NCBI GenBank assembly: GCA_021817225.1
Contig: JAKAVR010000006.1
Span: forward strand, 1-50,257
Direction: 5' to 3'
From: Thermoplasmata archaeon
GTDB taxonomy: Archaea > Thermoplasmatota > Thermoplasmata > Sysuiplasmatales > Sysuiplasmataceae
Length of the DNA: 50,257 nucleotides
Of this stretch, positions 1-7,339 are shown piece by piece. A program made the position numbers and the translations under genes. The notes under the pieces are model-generated. The model made no database searches and was not told the DNA's origin. It was given only the letters and a program-made list of their open reading frames with translations. Position 1 is the first letter of the stretch. Each line of letters opens with the position of its first letter.

Positions 1-810
1 ATGTGTGTTTCCTCAACCATCGCTTCCCTGACACCGTCCAAAGGCGGCAGGTTCGACGCATGGCTTCACCTCGCCTCGATGGGCAGGAGCATCCACATGG
101 ACCTGCCCGTTCGGTTCCACAGGCACTATCACCGATACGCCAATGATCCGGCTGCCATGAGGCTGGAGTCCTACATCATCACCGAGGACACCGTTCAACT
201 GGCCTTTGCCCTGGATGTGGAGGAGCCCCGCCGGGAGGGTCCCGAGTTCGGCCTCGACACGGGCATCAACACGCTTGCCGCCCTCTCCGACGGTACACTT
301 CTCGGCACCGATATGAAACAGCTCGTGGAGCGCGTCAAGCGGTGCAGGCACGGCTCGAAGGGGCAGAAGCGTGCCCGCCGTGCATTCCACCAGCGCATCG
401 CGGAGGTTGCCAGGGAAGTGGTCGGCCTCCGGCCCCGGCTCGTCGTGGCCGAGGGACTCAGGCTCCTTTCTCACGGGAGGAAGACACACCGCCGTGTGTC
501 TAAAAATATGCGGCGGAGTCTCGGTGCGTGGGCGTACCGTGACTGGTTGGACCGGCTTCGACAGGCCTGCGAAGTGAACCGTGTTCGCTTCGAGAGTGTG
601 CCTCCGGCCTACACCAGTCAACGGTGCCATGCCTGCGGCCACACCGAGAGGGGGAACCGAAAGGGGGAGGATTTCCGGTGTCGGGCCTGTGGCTGCACCG
701 ACCATGCGGACGTGAACGCCGCACGGAACCTCCTCGACAGGTTCTACGGTCATGAGCCGAACCCCGCCCGAGCCTACGGTCCGGGCTTCAAACCACGAGG
801 TGTGGGATAG
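1..810 (+). CDS. tnpB: TnpB-type RuvC nuclease of an IS200/IS605-group element, left end cut by the window
   Basis: RNA-guided RuvC-like endonuclease of the TnpB family (ancestor of Cas12), which cuts DNA next to the transposon's target motif and helps retain the element. The visible 269 residues hold the whole C-terminal half: RuvC-I Asp at D86 (GLDTGIN), RuvC-II Glu at E151 (VVAEGL), a four-cysteine zinc ribbon (C209, C212, C227, C230) and RuvC-III Asp at D237 (HADVNAARN). All catalytic positions look intact. TnpB proteins are usually about 350-420 residues, so roughly 100-150 N-terminal residues should lie upstream. The ATG at base 1 is probably only the window edge. No TnpA (Y1 transposase) is visible. 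The gene ends just before the remnant of an interrupted HxlR gene. Confidence 0.9.
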   Translation: MCVSSTIASLTPSKGGRFDAWLHLASMGRSIHMDLPVRFHRHYHRYANDPAAMRLESYIITEDTVQLAFALDVEEPRREGPEFGLDTGINTLAALSDGTLLGTDMKQLVERVKRCRHGSKGQKRARRAFHQRIAEVAREVVGLRPRLVVAEGLRLLSHGRKTHRRVSKNMRRSLGAWAYRDWLDRLRQACEVNRVRFESVPPAYTSQRCHACGHTERGNRKGEDFRCRACGCTDHADVNAARNLLDRFYGHEPNPARAYGPGFKPRGVG

Positions 811-832
811 ATGTCTACACTGAGGGGAACGG
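1..832 (+). mobile_element. right part of an IS200/IS605 (IS1341-like) element
   Basis: The tnpB gene and about 20 nt after its stop form the right part of an IS605-group element whose left end is outside the window. The right boundary is inferred. From about 833 the downstream DNA reads as the interior of an HxlR regulator (YIKVVERGTNYSIWDL), in a frame closed by a stop at 821-823, so the element should end close to 830. In characterised elements the guide (omega) RNA overlaps the 3' end of tnpB and runs to the right end, so about 680-832 is the likely template here. No secondary structure was computed. Confidence 0.6.
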
Positions 833-881
833 TACATAAAGGTGGTTGAAAGGGGCACCAACTATTCGATATGGGATCTTA
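833..881 (+). pseudogene. HxlR-family regulator remnant, upstream piece
   Basis: This short open stretch (frame starting at 833) reads YIKVVERGTNYSIWDL, which resembles the wing and beta-strand region of HxlR/MarR-like winged-helix regulators just before their conserved 'LTEKG' motif. It is cut at 881 by the ISAzo13-type element. Joining 881 to 2168, with one copy of the TTA duplication removed, restores an uninterrupted frame reading WDLTEKGEDVLP. The N-terminal helix-turn-helix half is missing here, replaced by the tnpB element. Confidence 0.75.
879..881. repeat. 3-bp target-site duplication (TTA), left copy
   Basis: TTA directly precedes the left inverted repeat and is repeated at 2165-2167 directly after the right inverted repeat. 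Excising one copy with the element repairs the HxlR reading frame, which is strong support for the exact boundaries. Confidence 0.8.
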
Positions 882-904
882 GGACCTGTTAATAAATAAT
901 AGCT
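882..904 (+). repeat. left terminal inverted repeat of the ISAzo13-type element
   Basis: It begins GGACCTGTTAAT and ends AATAGCT, and pairs with the reverse complement of 2142-2164 (GGGGCTGTTAAT...AATAGCT) at 19 of 23 positions. Confidence 0.85.
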
Positions 905-933
905 TTAATTAAGCAGAAAGCCTTTCATTATTC

Positions 934-2157
934 GTGGATACCGAAGCACTCCATGGGAAACTGTCAACGCTTGCGATTGCCCTGGATGAACGGAGCCGCA
1001 GGCTCGTCTTCGCCGCCGGGGCCAAATCCCTCGGCCGTGGCGGCATTGAAATGGTGCACAGGGCCACCGGGATGGCAAGAAGCACCCTGGCACGCGGAAT
1101 AATGGAGCTCGCTTCCAGTCCCGCGGAAACACCCAGGATACGCAGGGCAGGAGGGGGCCGCAAACGGATTGACGACAAAGATGCCACACTGCTGTCTGAC
1201 CTGGAGACACTTGTCGGGCCCGGTGCGAGGGGAGACCCTGAAACACCGCTGCGGTGGACATGCAAGAGTGTTCGCGTCCTCGCACGCGAACTCGGCAGGA
1301 ATGGGCATGCAGTGAGTTACCCGGTTGTTGCAAGGCTCCTTGCAGAGAGCGGCTACAGCCTCCAGGGTAATCGGAAGACGAAGGAGGGCAGCGGCCATCC
1401 TGATCGCAATGCACAATTCGGGCACATCAACGCCATGGTCATGGCGCAGCAGAGAAAACGCCAGCCTGTCATCTCGGTCGACACAAAGAAGAAGGAACTC
1501 GTCGGTGATTTCAGGAACGGGGGCAGGGAGTGGAGGCCGGCCGGAATGCCTGTGAAAGTCCGCGTACACGATTTCATCATTCCGTCGAAGGGAAAGGCAA
1601 TACCGTATGGCATATACGACATTACACGCAATGCCGGATGGGTAAGCGTCGGTGTTGACCACGACACAGCCGAATTTGCTGTCAGCGCCATAAGGCGGTG
1701 GTGGCAGAAGATGGGGCGGGCCGTCTATCCAAATGCCAGGTCCCTGCTCATAACCGCAGATGCGGGCGGCAGCAACAGCGCCAGCTCGCGCCTCTGGAAA
1801 CGGGAACTGCAGCGTTTCGCAAACAGGACCGGTCTCGCCATCCATGTGTGCCATCTTCCGCCGGGCACCCGCAAATGGAACAAAATTGAGCACAGACTCT
1901 TCTCATTCATTACTCAGAACTGGCGAGGTCAGCCGCTGACAAGCCTTGCTGCCATAGTGAGTCTGATAGCCGCAACGAAGACGCAGGAAGGGCCGCGCGT
2001 GCGTGCAGAACTCGACAAAGGAAAGTATACCGGAGGCAGGAAGATATCGGATGCAGAGATGGCACGCGTGAGCCTGCATCCCGACAGCTTTCATGGCGAG
2101 TGGAATTATTCCATATTGCCGGCACAGGGTAAGAGAAATAGAGCTATTGTTAATTAA
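934..2157 (+). CDS. ISAzo13-family (Rhodopirellula-type DDE) transposase
   Basis: A 407-residue DDE transposase that moves the surrounding insertion sequence by cut-and-paste. The N-terminal ~140 residues form the predicted helix-turn-helix DNA-binding region (VHRATGMARSTLARG). The catalytic core follows: D183 in VISVDTKKKELVGDF, D276 in LLITADAGGSN and E319 in KWNKIEHRLFS, the characteristic motifs of this family. Length is normal for ISAzo13 members. The start is a GTG at 934. The in-frame reading and the family N-terminus agree with it, but an internal start cannot be excluded. No frameshift or internal stop is seen. Confidence 0.9.
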   Translation: MDTEALHGKLSTLAIALDERSRRLVFAAGAKSLGRGGIEMVHRATGMARSTLARGIMELASSPAETPRIRRAGGGRKRIDDKDATLLSDLETLVGPGARGDPETPLRWTCKSVRVLARELGRNGHAVSYPVVARLLAESGYSLQGNRKTKEGSGHPDRNAQFGHINAMVMAQQRKRQPVISVDTKKKELVGDFRNGGREWRPAGMPVKVRVHDFIIPSKGKAIPYGIYDITRNAGWVSVGVDHDTAEFAVSAIRRWWQKMGRAVYPNARSLLITADAGGSNSASSRLWKRELQRFANRTGLAIHVCHLPPGTRKWNKIEHRLFSFITQNWRGQPLTSLAAIVSLIAATKTQEGPRVRAELDKGKYTGGRKISDAEMARVSLHPDSFHGEWNYSILPAQGKRNRAIVN

Positions 2158-2164
2158 CAGCCCC
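2142..2164 (-). repeat. right terminal inverted repeat of the ISAzo13-type element
   Basis: Partner of 882-904. It contains the transposase stop codon (TAA at 2155-2157), so the last codons of the gene double as transposon end. Confidence 0.85.
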
Positions 2165-2167
2165 TTA

Positions 2168-2337
2168 CCGAAAAGGGCGAAGATGTTCTTCCAATTCTGA
2201 TGGTTCTGGTTCAGTTTGGTTCCAAGTGGTACGCAGGCGAGGTGTTTGAGGATGGTCAGCCACGGTCGATCCAGGATGTTTTTGTCGATTCCTATGTCAG
2301 GGCAGTAATGGCAAGGATGGAAGGCATGATTTCTTAG
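2168..2337 (+). pseudogene. HxlR-family regulator remnant, C-terminal piece
   Basis: Reading on from the TTA duplication gives (LT)EKGEDVLPILMVLVQFGSKWYAGEVFEDG and ends at TAG 2335-2337. 'LTEKGxxLxPVLxxLxxFGxKW' is the conserved C-terminal signature of HxlR-type winged-helix regulators. This 55-codon tail is separated from its upstream piece (833-881) by the insertion sequence. The intact protein would have been a DNA-binding repressor or activator of about 110-130 residues. Its target is unknown. Confidence 0.8.
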
Positions 2338-2427
2338 AAGACAGGTCTTATGGCAGTGGCCCCTGAACAGCCTCACTGTTCAGCCGTTGTCTTGCCAATC
2401 GACAGGTGCCTGGTTTTCAGTCACTTC

Positions 2428-2814
2428 TCAAAGCGTAAGCAGCATGTAGACTATCAGCAGGATGGCTATCAGGAATGAAATCAGCCCTGTTATTATTTCC
2501 CCTACACTAGAGGGCCTGAAAATACCCTCCTCAATGCTCTTCTTGTTGTTAAGAAAACTGCGAAGTGCCATAAGCTGCATGAAACCACCGGCTATCACGA
2601 GGATTATTCCCACCGTTGTTGAGAAATGGTACGTTGTGGAAGGTGCGTTGGGGACAAGCTCCTTGATGATCAATCCGAATTTAGCAACCACGAATCCAAG
2701 GGCGATGACAGTTATTCCCGTCCGTATCCATGCGAGATATGTCCTGACATTCGCCATGTGGTCGGTTACACTCTGCTTTGCAGCTGGATCCGTCACAATG
2801 GATGGAAGGATCAC
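2428..2814 (-). CDS. DUF202 (YidH-like) small membrane protein
   Basis: Small integral membrane protein of the DUF202 family. The hallmark motif, (D)HMANVRTYLAWIRTGITVIALGF, is followed by two further hydrophobic helices, giving three predicted membrane segments. Function is unknown for the family. The start is uncertain. A GTG at 2812-2814 gives a normal DUF202 length (128 residues). The open frame runs back to an ATG at 2938-2940, but this extra part has no DUF202 character and would overlap the start of the divergent ATPase gene. A 20-codon zinc-ribbon-like leader frame ends 7 nt before the GTG (see 2822-2884). Confidence 0.75.
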   Translation of the reverse strand: MILPSIVTDPAAKQSVTDHMANVRTYLAWIRTGITVIALGFVVAKFGLIIKELVPNAPSTTYHFSTTVGIILVIAGGFMQLMALRSFLNNKKSIEEGIFRPSSVGEIITGLISFLIAILLIVYMLLTL

Positions 2815-2821
2815 AGTCTCA

Positions 2822-2884
2822 TTATTGTTTGCAGCGCCTCCCGTTGTCCACTTCCCCGGATTTGCCGCACCTGCAGTTCGGCAT
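2822..2884 (-). CDS. possible 20-codon cysteine-rich leader ORF before the DUF202 gene
   Basis: The frame ATG CCG AAC TGC... (start 2882-2884) encodes MPNCRCGKSGEVDNGRRCKQ and stops at 2822-2824. A TATA-like element (GGAATAATTCTC on the plus strand, 2914-2925) lies about 30-40 nt upstream, as for a leaderless or near-leaderless start. The peptide resembles the first knuckle of zinc-ribbon domains that often precede archaeal membrane domains, but the spacing is CxC rather than CxxC. It may be a true leader ORF, the broken N-terminus of a zinc-ribbon/DUF202 protein, or chance. Confidence 0.3.
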   Translation of the reverse strand: MPNCRCGKSGEVDNGRRCKQ

Positions 2885-2938
2885 ATTAGGCAAAGGTTAC
2901 TAATGCAGGAATTGGAATAATTCTCAAACAGTGCTTTC

Positions 2939-5407
2939 ATGCAGACGAATATGGGGGTGAGCAAGGGAGAGGGCACCAGTGTACCCTCTTCAGGCGACTA
3001 CGGCAATCTAGGCACGGATGAAGTTCTGTCGAGGCTTCATACGGATGCTAGCAGGGGCCTGAATGAAGAGGATGCGCTCCGGATGGCCGAAAGGGGAGGC
3101 TTCAATGAAATCACTGAGAAGAGGACACCACTGTGGCGTCAGTTCGGCAAGAGATTCTGGGGGCTGACCGCATGGATGCTTGAACTCACAATGGTGCTCT
3201 CTTTCTTCCTTGGGAAATATTTCGATCTCTACATTATCGCTGGCCTTCTGGTGGTCAATGCAATCATAGGATTCATACAGGAACAGAAGGCATCCAGTGC
3301 AGTTGAGGCGCTCAGGAAAAAGCTGCAGATTAATGCAAGAGTCCTGCGTGAAGGGGTGTGGAAGGTCGTGCCTGCCAGAATCCTCGTTCCAGGAGATATT
3401 GTGAGAGTCAGGGCTGGTGATTTCATTCCCGCCGACCTGAAGCTCATTGAAGGAGAACTCAACATAGACCAGTCGGCTCTGACGGGAGAATCAATGCCTG
3501 TCGGCAGGACAGCAGGCTCAGTGCTATTTTCGGGTTCAACCGCCAAGAGGGGAGAGGGCACGGCCGTGGTCGTCCTTACAGGACCAAGGACCTACTTCGG
3601 GAAGACTGTTGAGCTGCTTGAATCCGCAAGGCCGAAGCTGCACATGGAGCAGATTACCTCGAGGATTGTCACATGGCTGCTGGTGATGGTATTTACACTC
3701 ATTGCGGTTCTGTTAGGAGCCTCCTACCTTCGGGGGGTTGACATCTTGTCGGTCCTGCCTCTTGCACTTGTTCTGATTGTCTTTGCCGTCCCGGTAGCTC
3801 TCCCTGCGATGTTCACTGTAAGCATGGCCATCGGTTCGCTTGAGCTTGTAAGCAAGGGCGTGCTGATTACAAGGCTGAGCGCATCCGAAGATGCAGCCTC
3901 GATGGACACGCTCTGCGTCGACAAGACTGGAACAATTACATCCAACAGGCTGTCTGTTGCCAGCGTAATCCCCCTGGGCGGCGTGGAAGAGGACACCGTC
4001 CTGACTTATGGTGCGCTCGCATCGCACGAGGCGGACCAGGACCCGATAGACCTTGCCTTCCTCGCTGCTGCAGGTGAGAGAAAGCTGAAGATTTCGGATT
4101 ACAGGAGAATAAGCTTTACCCCGTTCGACCCTTCAACGAGGAGAACAGAAGCAATTGTCCGGTTGGGCGGGACTGAGATAAGGGCGATCAAGGGTGCGGT
4201 GAGAACGCTTGCTGCGCTGTGTGGCACAAAGGCGGAAGAGTTGGACAGGCTGCACTCCAGAATGGATGATTTCGCTTCGAAGGGGTACAGGACCCTTGCC
4301 GTCGCCCATGAGGTCGAGGGCTCTGCCGTCCTTGATGGGATTGTGGCGCTGTATGACGCGCCAAGACCCGACTCCGGCAAGCTTATCAGTGAGCTGAATG
4401 AGCACGGGATATCGGTGAAAATGCTCACCGGCGACGCGCTGTCAATTGCAAAGGAAGTTGCCAGGCAGGTGGGTTTGGGTGAATCAATCATTTCCATGGG
4501 ACAGCTCAAGGGCGAGATCGGCAGCAGTCCGGAAGTGGGGGCCAGGATGGCTGAAAAGGCAAGCGGGTTTGCTGAAATCTTCCCGGAGGACAAGTACCTT
4601 GTTGTAAGGAATCTTCAGTCCGCAGGCCATATTGTCGGAATGACAGGCGACGGGATAAACGATTCACCCGCGCTGAAGCAGGCGGAGGTGGGGATTGCCG
4701 TCAGCAACGCCACAGATGTTGCCAAGGGCGCAGCGAGCGCTGTGCTCACAAATGAGGGCCTGACAGACATTGTAACACTGGTCGAGACTGGGAGAAAGAT
4801 CTATCAGAGGATAGTCACATGGACGCTCAACAAGATTGTCAAGACATTCGAGGTCGCTGTGTTCATCGTGCTCGCCTTTCTGGTCACGGGTGATTATGTC
4901 ATTTCGGCCCTCGGCGTTCTTCTCCTTCTATTCGCCAACGACTTTGTAACCATATCAGTTGCAACAGACAGGGTGAGATGGTCAAGCAAGCCTGAGAAGT
5001 GGGATATTACAAGCCTTGTGAAAATCTCCCTCGCGCTGTCGATGTTTACCATTGCCGAGCTCTTCGGGCTGCTCTTCGCGGGCATAAACCTGCTCCACAT
5101 TTCCCCCGGTAATGCGTCATTCCAGACATTCGGCTTCAGTTCAGTCTTCTACTTCGCCGTGTTCACAATACTGACTGTGAGGGAAAGGAGGCATTTCTGG
5201 AACTCAAGGCCCAGCGGCTACATGGCAACTGCACTGCTTGTGGATGTTATTGCAATTGCCCTGATTTCAACTATAGGCCTTCCAGGCCTGGCTCCGATCG
5301 GTGTCGGAGTTGTTGCTTTCATCCTGGCCTATGCGGCGGTCATGTTCTTCGGGGTCAACGATTTTGCCAAGTACCTGCTCATGGAAAGGCTCGGGATACG
5401 GCGTTGA
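2939..5407 (+). CDS. plasma-membrane proton-efflux P-type ATPase (P3A)
   Basis: P-type ATPase expected to export H+ at the expense of ATP, helping hold a near-neutral cytoplasm in acid. The 822 residues contain, in order: an N-terminal cation-ATPase domain (DEVLSRLHTD), the actuator motif TGES (about 182-185), the phosphorylated Asp D328 in CVDKTGTITSN, the hinge motif TGDGINDSP (about 569-577), and paired membrane helices before and after. The pattern 'TGDALSIAKEVARQVGL' matches the H+-ATPase subgroup more than Ca2+ or heavy-metal pumps. It lacks the long C-terminal regulatory tail of fungal and plant enzymes, as usual for archaeal forms. Starts at 2939 or 2951 are both possible. It lies divergent to a DUF202 gene and upstream of a UspA gene. 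Confidence 0.9.
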   Translation: MQTNMGVSKGEGTSVPSSGDYGNLGTDEVLSRLHTDASRGLNEEDALRMAERGGFNEITEKRTPLWRQFGKRFWGLTAWMLELTMVLSFFLGKYFDLYIIAGLLVVNAIIGFIQEQKASSAVEALRKKLQINARVLREGVWKVVPARILVPGDIVRVRAGDFIPADLKLIEGELNIDQSALTGESMPVGRTAGSVLFSGSTAKRGEGTAVVVLTGPRTYFGKTVELLESARPKLHMEQITSRIVTWLLVMVFTLIAVLLGASYLRGVDILSVLPLALVLIVFAVPVALPAMFTVSMAIGSLELVSKGVLITRLSASEDAASMDTLCVDKTGTITSNRLSVASVIPLGGVEEDTVLTYGALASHEADQDPIDLAFLAAAGERKLKISDYRRISFTPFDPSTRRTEAIVRLGGTEIRAIKGAVRTLAALCGTKAEELDRLHSRMDDFASKGYRTLAVAHEVEGSAVLDGIVALYDAPRPDSGKLISELNEHGISVKMLTGDALSIAKEVARQVGLGESIISMGQLKGEIGSSPEVGARMAEKASGFAEIFPEDKYLVVRNLQSAGHIVGMTGDGINDSPALKQAEVGIAVSNATDVAKGAASAVLTNEGLTDIVTLVETGRKIYQRIVTWTLNKIVKTFEVAVFIVLAFLVTGDYVISALGVLLLLFANDFVTISVATDRVRWSSKPEKWDITSLVKISLALSMFTIAELFGLLFAGINLLHISPGNASFQTFGFSSVFYFAVFTILTVRERRHFWNSRPSGYMATALLVDVIAIALISTIGLPGLAPIGVGVVAFILAYAAVMFFGVNDFAKYLLMERLGIRR

Positions 5408-5484
5408 CTCAGTGCTTCCGGTCAGCCCTCTCAAAATGACGGAATGATTGTCTATGCTCAAAAGCTAAATCAACATGGAGCGAA

Positions 5485-5494
5485 CTATATATAT
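5485..5494 (+). promoter_or_regulatory. TATA box for the universal stress protein gene
   Basis: CTATATATAT begins 23 nt before the ATG at 5508. It lies inside the longer open frame that starts at 5475, so the upstream ATG is unlikely to be transcribed and 5508 is preferred as a leaderless start. Confidence 0.7.
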
Positions 5495-5507
5495 CACGGG
5501 GAAGATT

Positions 5508-5972
5508 ATGCAGCCGAATATTGCGCCTCTTGCAAAGCATGTGCTTGTCGCACTCGACGAGTCAGAGAAGTCGTGGAAGGCTTTTGAATTTGCAATAGGT
5601 TTTGTGAAGCAGAATACGGGTTCGGACCTCCATGTCCTCCATGTTGTCCACAGGCTTGTGATGCCAGCCACAGGCGACATGGCACAGTCCGCATACATTG
5701 TTATGCAAAGGGAGGACGAGCTTGTTGAAATGGGCAAGCTGCTTTTGAAAAAGGCCGCAGATCATGCAAAGCAGATGGGTGTGGAGTCGGTCGAGGCCCT
5801 GCTCGAGGTTGGGAATCCAGTCGATGTTATCCTCAACATGGTCCAGAAGAAGGGGGCCGATGTCCTCATACTCGGAAACAGGGGAATGGGTTTCAGGAAG
5901 GGTGCCCTGCTCGGCTCCGTCTCGGAGAGGATTGTGGCCAACTCGCCGTCGACAGTGATTGTTGTGAAATAA
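5508..5972 (+). CDS. universal stress protein, UspA family (ATP-binding type)
   Basis: Single-domain UspA-fold protein, 154 residues from the chosen ATG. It starts with the usual beta strand HVLVALDESEKSW and ends with the nucleotide-binding motif G-x2-G-x9-G-S (GNRGMG...LLGSVSERI), which marks the ATP-binding class. Such proteins act as soluble stress or energy-state modulators, often on a neighbouring transporter. The next gene upstream is the H+-ATPase, 100 nt away on the same strand, so a link to pump regulation is possible but only inferred. The start was set by the TATA box at 5485-5494. Confidence 0.88.
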   Translation: MQPNIAPLAKHVLVALDESEKSWKAFEFAIGFVKQNTGSDLHVLHVVHRLVMPATGDMAQSAYIVMQREDELVEMGKLLLKKAADHAKQMGVESVEALLEVGNPVDVILNMVQKKGADVLILGNRGMGFRKGALLGSVSERIVANSPSTVIVVK

Positions 5973-6295
5973 GCACAGCCATGCTCCCGGGCTCATGGTA
6001 GAAACAGGGCGGAAGCAGTTCAGCTGGCGGTGCCTGGAGGGAAGGCGGCCGTGACTGCAACCGCGGATGCAGTGTGCTTCTTGGTGGCCATAGTGAATAA
6101 TACCGCACAGAGGCTTTGAGCAGACTTAACTTGCTGAGCATTCACACAGCATTGCCGGCCTTTGTGGTGCGGGACATCTGGCCCAATCCCGGCATCTTTT
6201 CTCATACTTGAAATATTAATTGTGCTATCGGACAGGTATAAAACTTGGCGGGGCAGCGGGTCCCTATTCTGTATTGATATCAGGAAGCTGGTTGA
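5973..6295. other. 323-nt intergenic region with one promoter
   Basis: No convincing gene or RNA is seen. Short open frames here lack family features. The right part holds the TATA-like element GTATAAAAC (6236-6244) that should serve the ABC exporter operon. Confidence 0.5.
6236..6244 (+). promoter_or_regulatory. TATA box for the ABC exporter operon
   Basis: GTATAAAAC predicts a transcript start near 6264. This would give the ABC ATPase gene a leader of about 30 nt, unlike the leaderless genes around it, with AGGAAG at 6282-6287 as a possible ribosome-binding site. Confidence 0.5.
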
Positions 6296-7339
6296 GTGAA
6301 AATGACGGAAGATGTATCAGAGAAGGCAGATATGCAAGACAAAGATCCGATAATATCAGTTAACAGTCTGACGAAGGTATACAAGGGGGAGACAAAGCCA
6401 GCGGTTGACGCAATCAGCTTTGAGATAAAGGAGGGGGAAGTGTACGGACTTCTCGGGCCCAATGGCGCCGGAAAGACGACAACGATAAACATGCTGACCA
6501 CAAGGCTCAGCTCAACCGCGGGCCAGGCACTTGTTGCCGGTATTGATATCAACAAGCACTCCATGAACATCAGGAAGATCATCGGTGTTGTTCCGCAGGA
6601 CATGACCGCAGACGAGGATCTGAGCGGCCTTGAGAACCTGATTCTTGTCTCCCAGTTCTACGACATACCCAAGAAGATTGCCATGGAGCGGGCTGAAAAG
6701 CTTCTGGCGATGGTAGATCTCATCGAAGCGGCGGGCAAGCAGGTCAGGGAGTATTCGGGCGGAATGAGGAAGAGGCTCGAGCTCATCATAGGCCTGATAA
6801 ACGAGCCGAAAGTGCTTTTTCTCGACGAGCCGACGCTTGGCCTGGACGTCCAGACAAGGGCTGTAATGTGGGATTATATCAAGACGCTCAGGAAGGATTT
6901 TAACATGACAATAATCCTGACAAGCCACTATCTCGAGGAGATAGATGCCCTTGCCGACATGGTATCCATAGTCGACCATGGAAAGATAATAATCACGGGG
7001 TCGCCCGCCGAACTCAAGGCTTCACTGAAGGGAGACATAGTCACTCTCGGCTTTCAGAATGACCAGGACGCCGAACAGCTGAAGAGATACCATGGTGTGC
7101 TCGAAGTGCTTCCCTCCCTTCCCGGTACCCTGAAAATAAGGCTTGAGAACGCCGACAGTGAACTGCCCGCACTCATGAACTATGTTTTTGAAAAAGGCAT
7201 CACTCTGAAAACACTATCCGTCCAGAAGCCCTCCCTCGATGAGGTTTTCCTCAGGTACACAGGAAGAAGTCTACGGGAGGAGGCTCCGGCTGACAGGTTC
7301 AAGACAATGATCAACACGAGGAGGATGAGAAGGACATGA
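6296..7339 (+). CDS. ABC exporter ATP-binding protein, DrrA/CcmA type
   Basis: ATPase subunit of an ABC-2-type exporter (drug, lipid or polysaccharide), cytoplasmic face. Motifs seen: Walker A GPNGAGKTT (54-62), Q-loop Q101, signature YSGGM (153-157), Walker B VLFLDEP (173-179) and H-loop H211. After the nucleotide-binding domain come about 110 residues typical of DrrA proteins (HGVLEVLPSLPG...PSLDEVFLRYTGRSL). The start may be GTG 6296, ATG 6302 or ATG 6332; the last still retains the whole domain. The stop overlaps the next start by ATGA (7336-7339), so the permease is translationally coupled. Substrate cannot be read from sequence. Confidence 0.92.
   Translation: MKMTEDVSEKADMQDKDPIISVNSLTKVYKGETKPAVDAISFEIKEGEVYGLLGPNGAGKTTTINMLTTRLSSTAGQALVAGIDINKHSMNIRKIIGVVPQDMTADEDLSGLENLILVSQFYDIPKKIAMERAEKLLAMVDLIEAAGKQVREYSGGMRKRLELIIGLINEPKVLFLDEPTLGLDVQTRAVMWDYIKTLRKDFNMTIILTSHYLEEIDALADMVSIVDHGKIIITGSPAELKASLKGDIVTLGFQNDQDAEQLKRYHGVLEVLPSLPGTLKIRLENADSELPALMNYVFEKGITLKTLSVQKPSLDEVFLRYTGRSLREEAPADRFKTMINTRRMRRT

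Larger units (their letters stand above)
882..2164 (+). mobile_element. complete ISAzo13-type insertion sequence, 1283 bp
   Basis: The element is bounded by 23-bp imperfect terminal inverted repeats (882-904 and 2142-2164, 19 of 23 positions matching, cores CTGTTAAT and ATAGCT) and by a TTA duplication. It carries one transposase gene whose TAA stop at 2155-2157 lies inside the right inverted repeat. It sits in an HxlR-type regulator gene. Intact ends, an intact reading frame and an intact DDE triad suggest a recent or still active insertion. Confidence 0.9.

Noticed and set aside
13-861. Long minus-strand open frame opposite tnpB
   Set aside because: It mirrors the GC-rich codons of tnpB, has no family features, and the plus-strand protein has clear RuvC motifs.
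964-1893. 309-codon minus-strand open frame opposite the transposase
   Set aside because: Antisense shadow of the ISAzo13 transposase, whose DDE motifs are unambiguous.
6020-6205. 61-codon minus-strand frame in the 323-nt gap after the UspA gene
   Set aside because: No domain, no ribosome-binding site and a poorly spaced TATA-like element only about 10 nt upstream.
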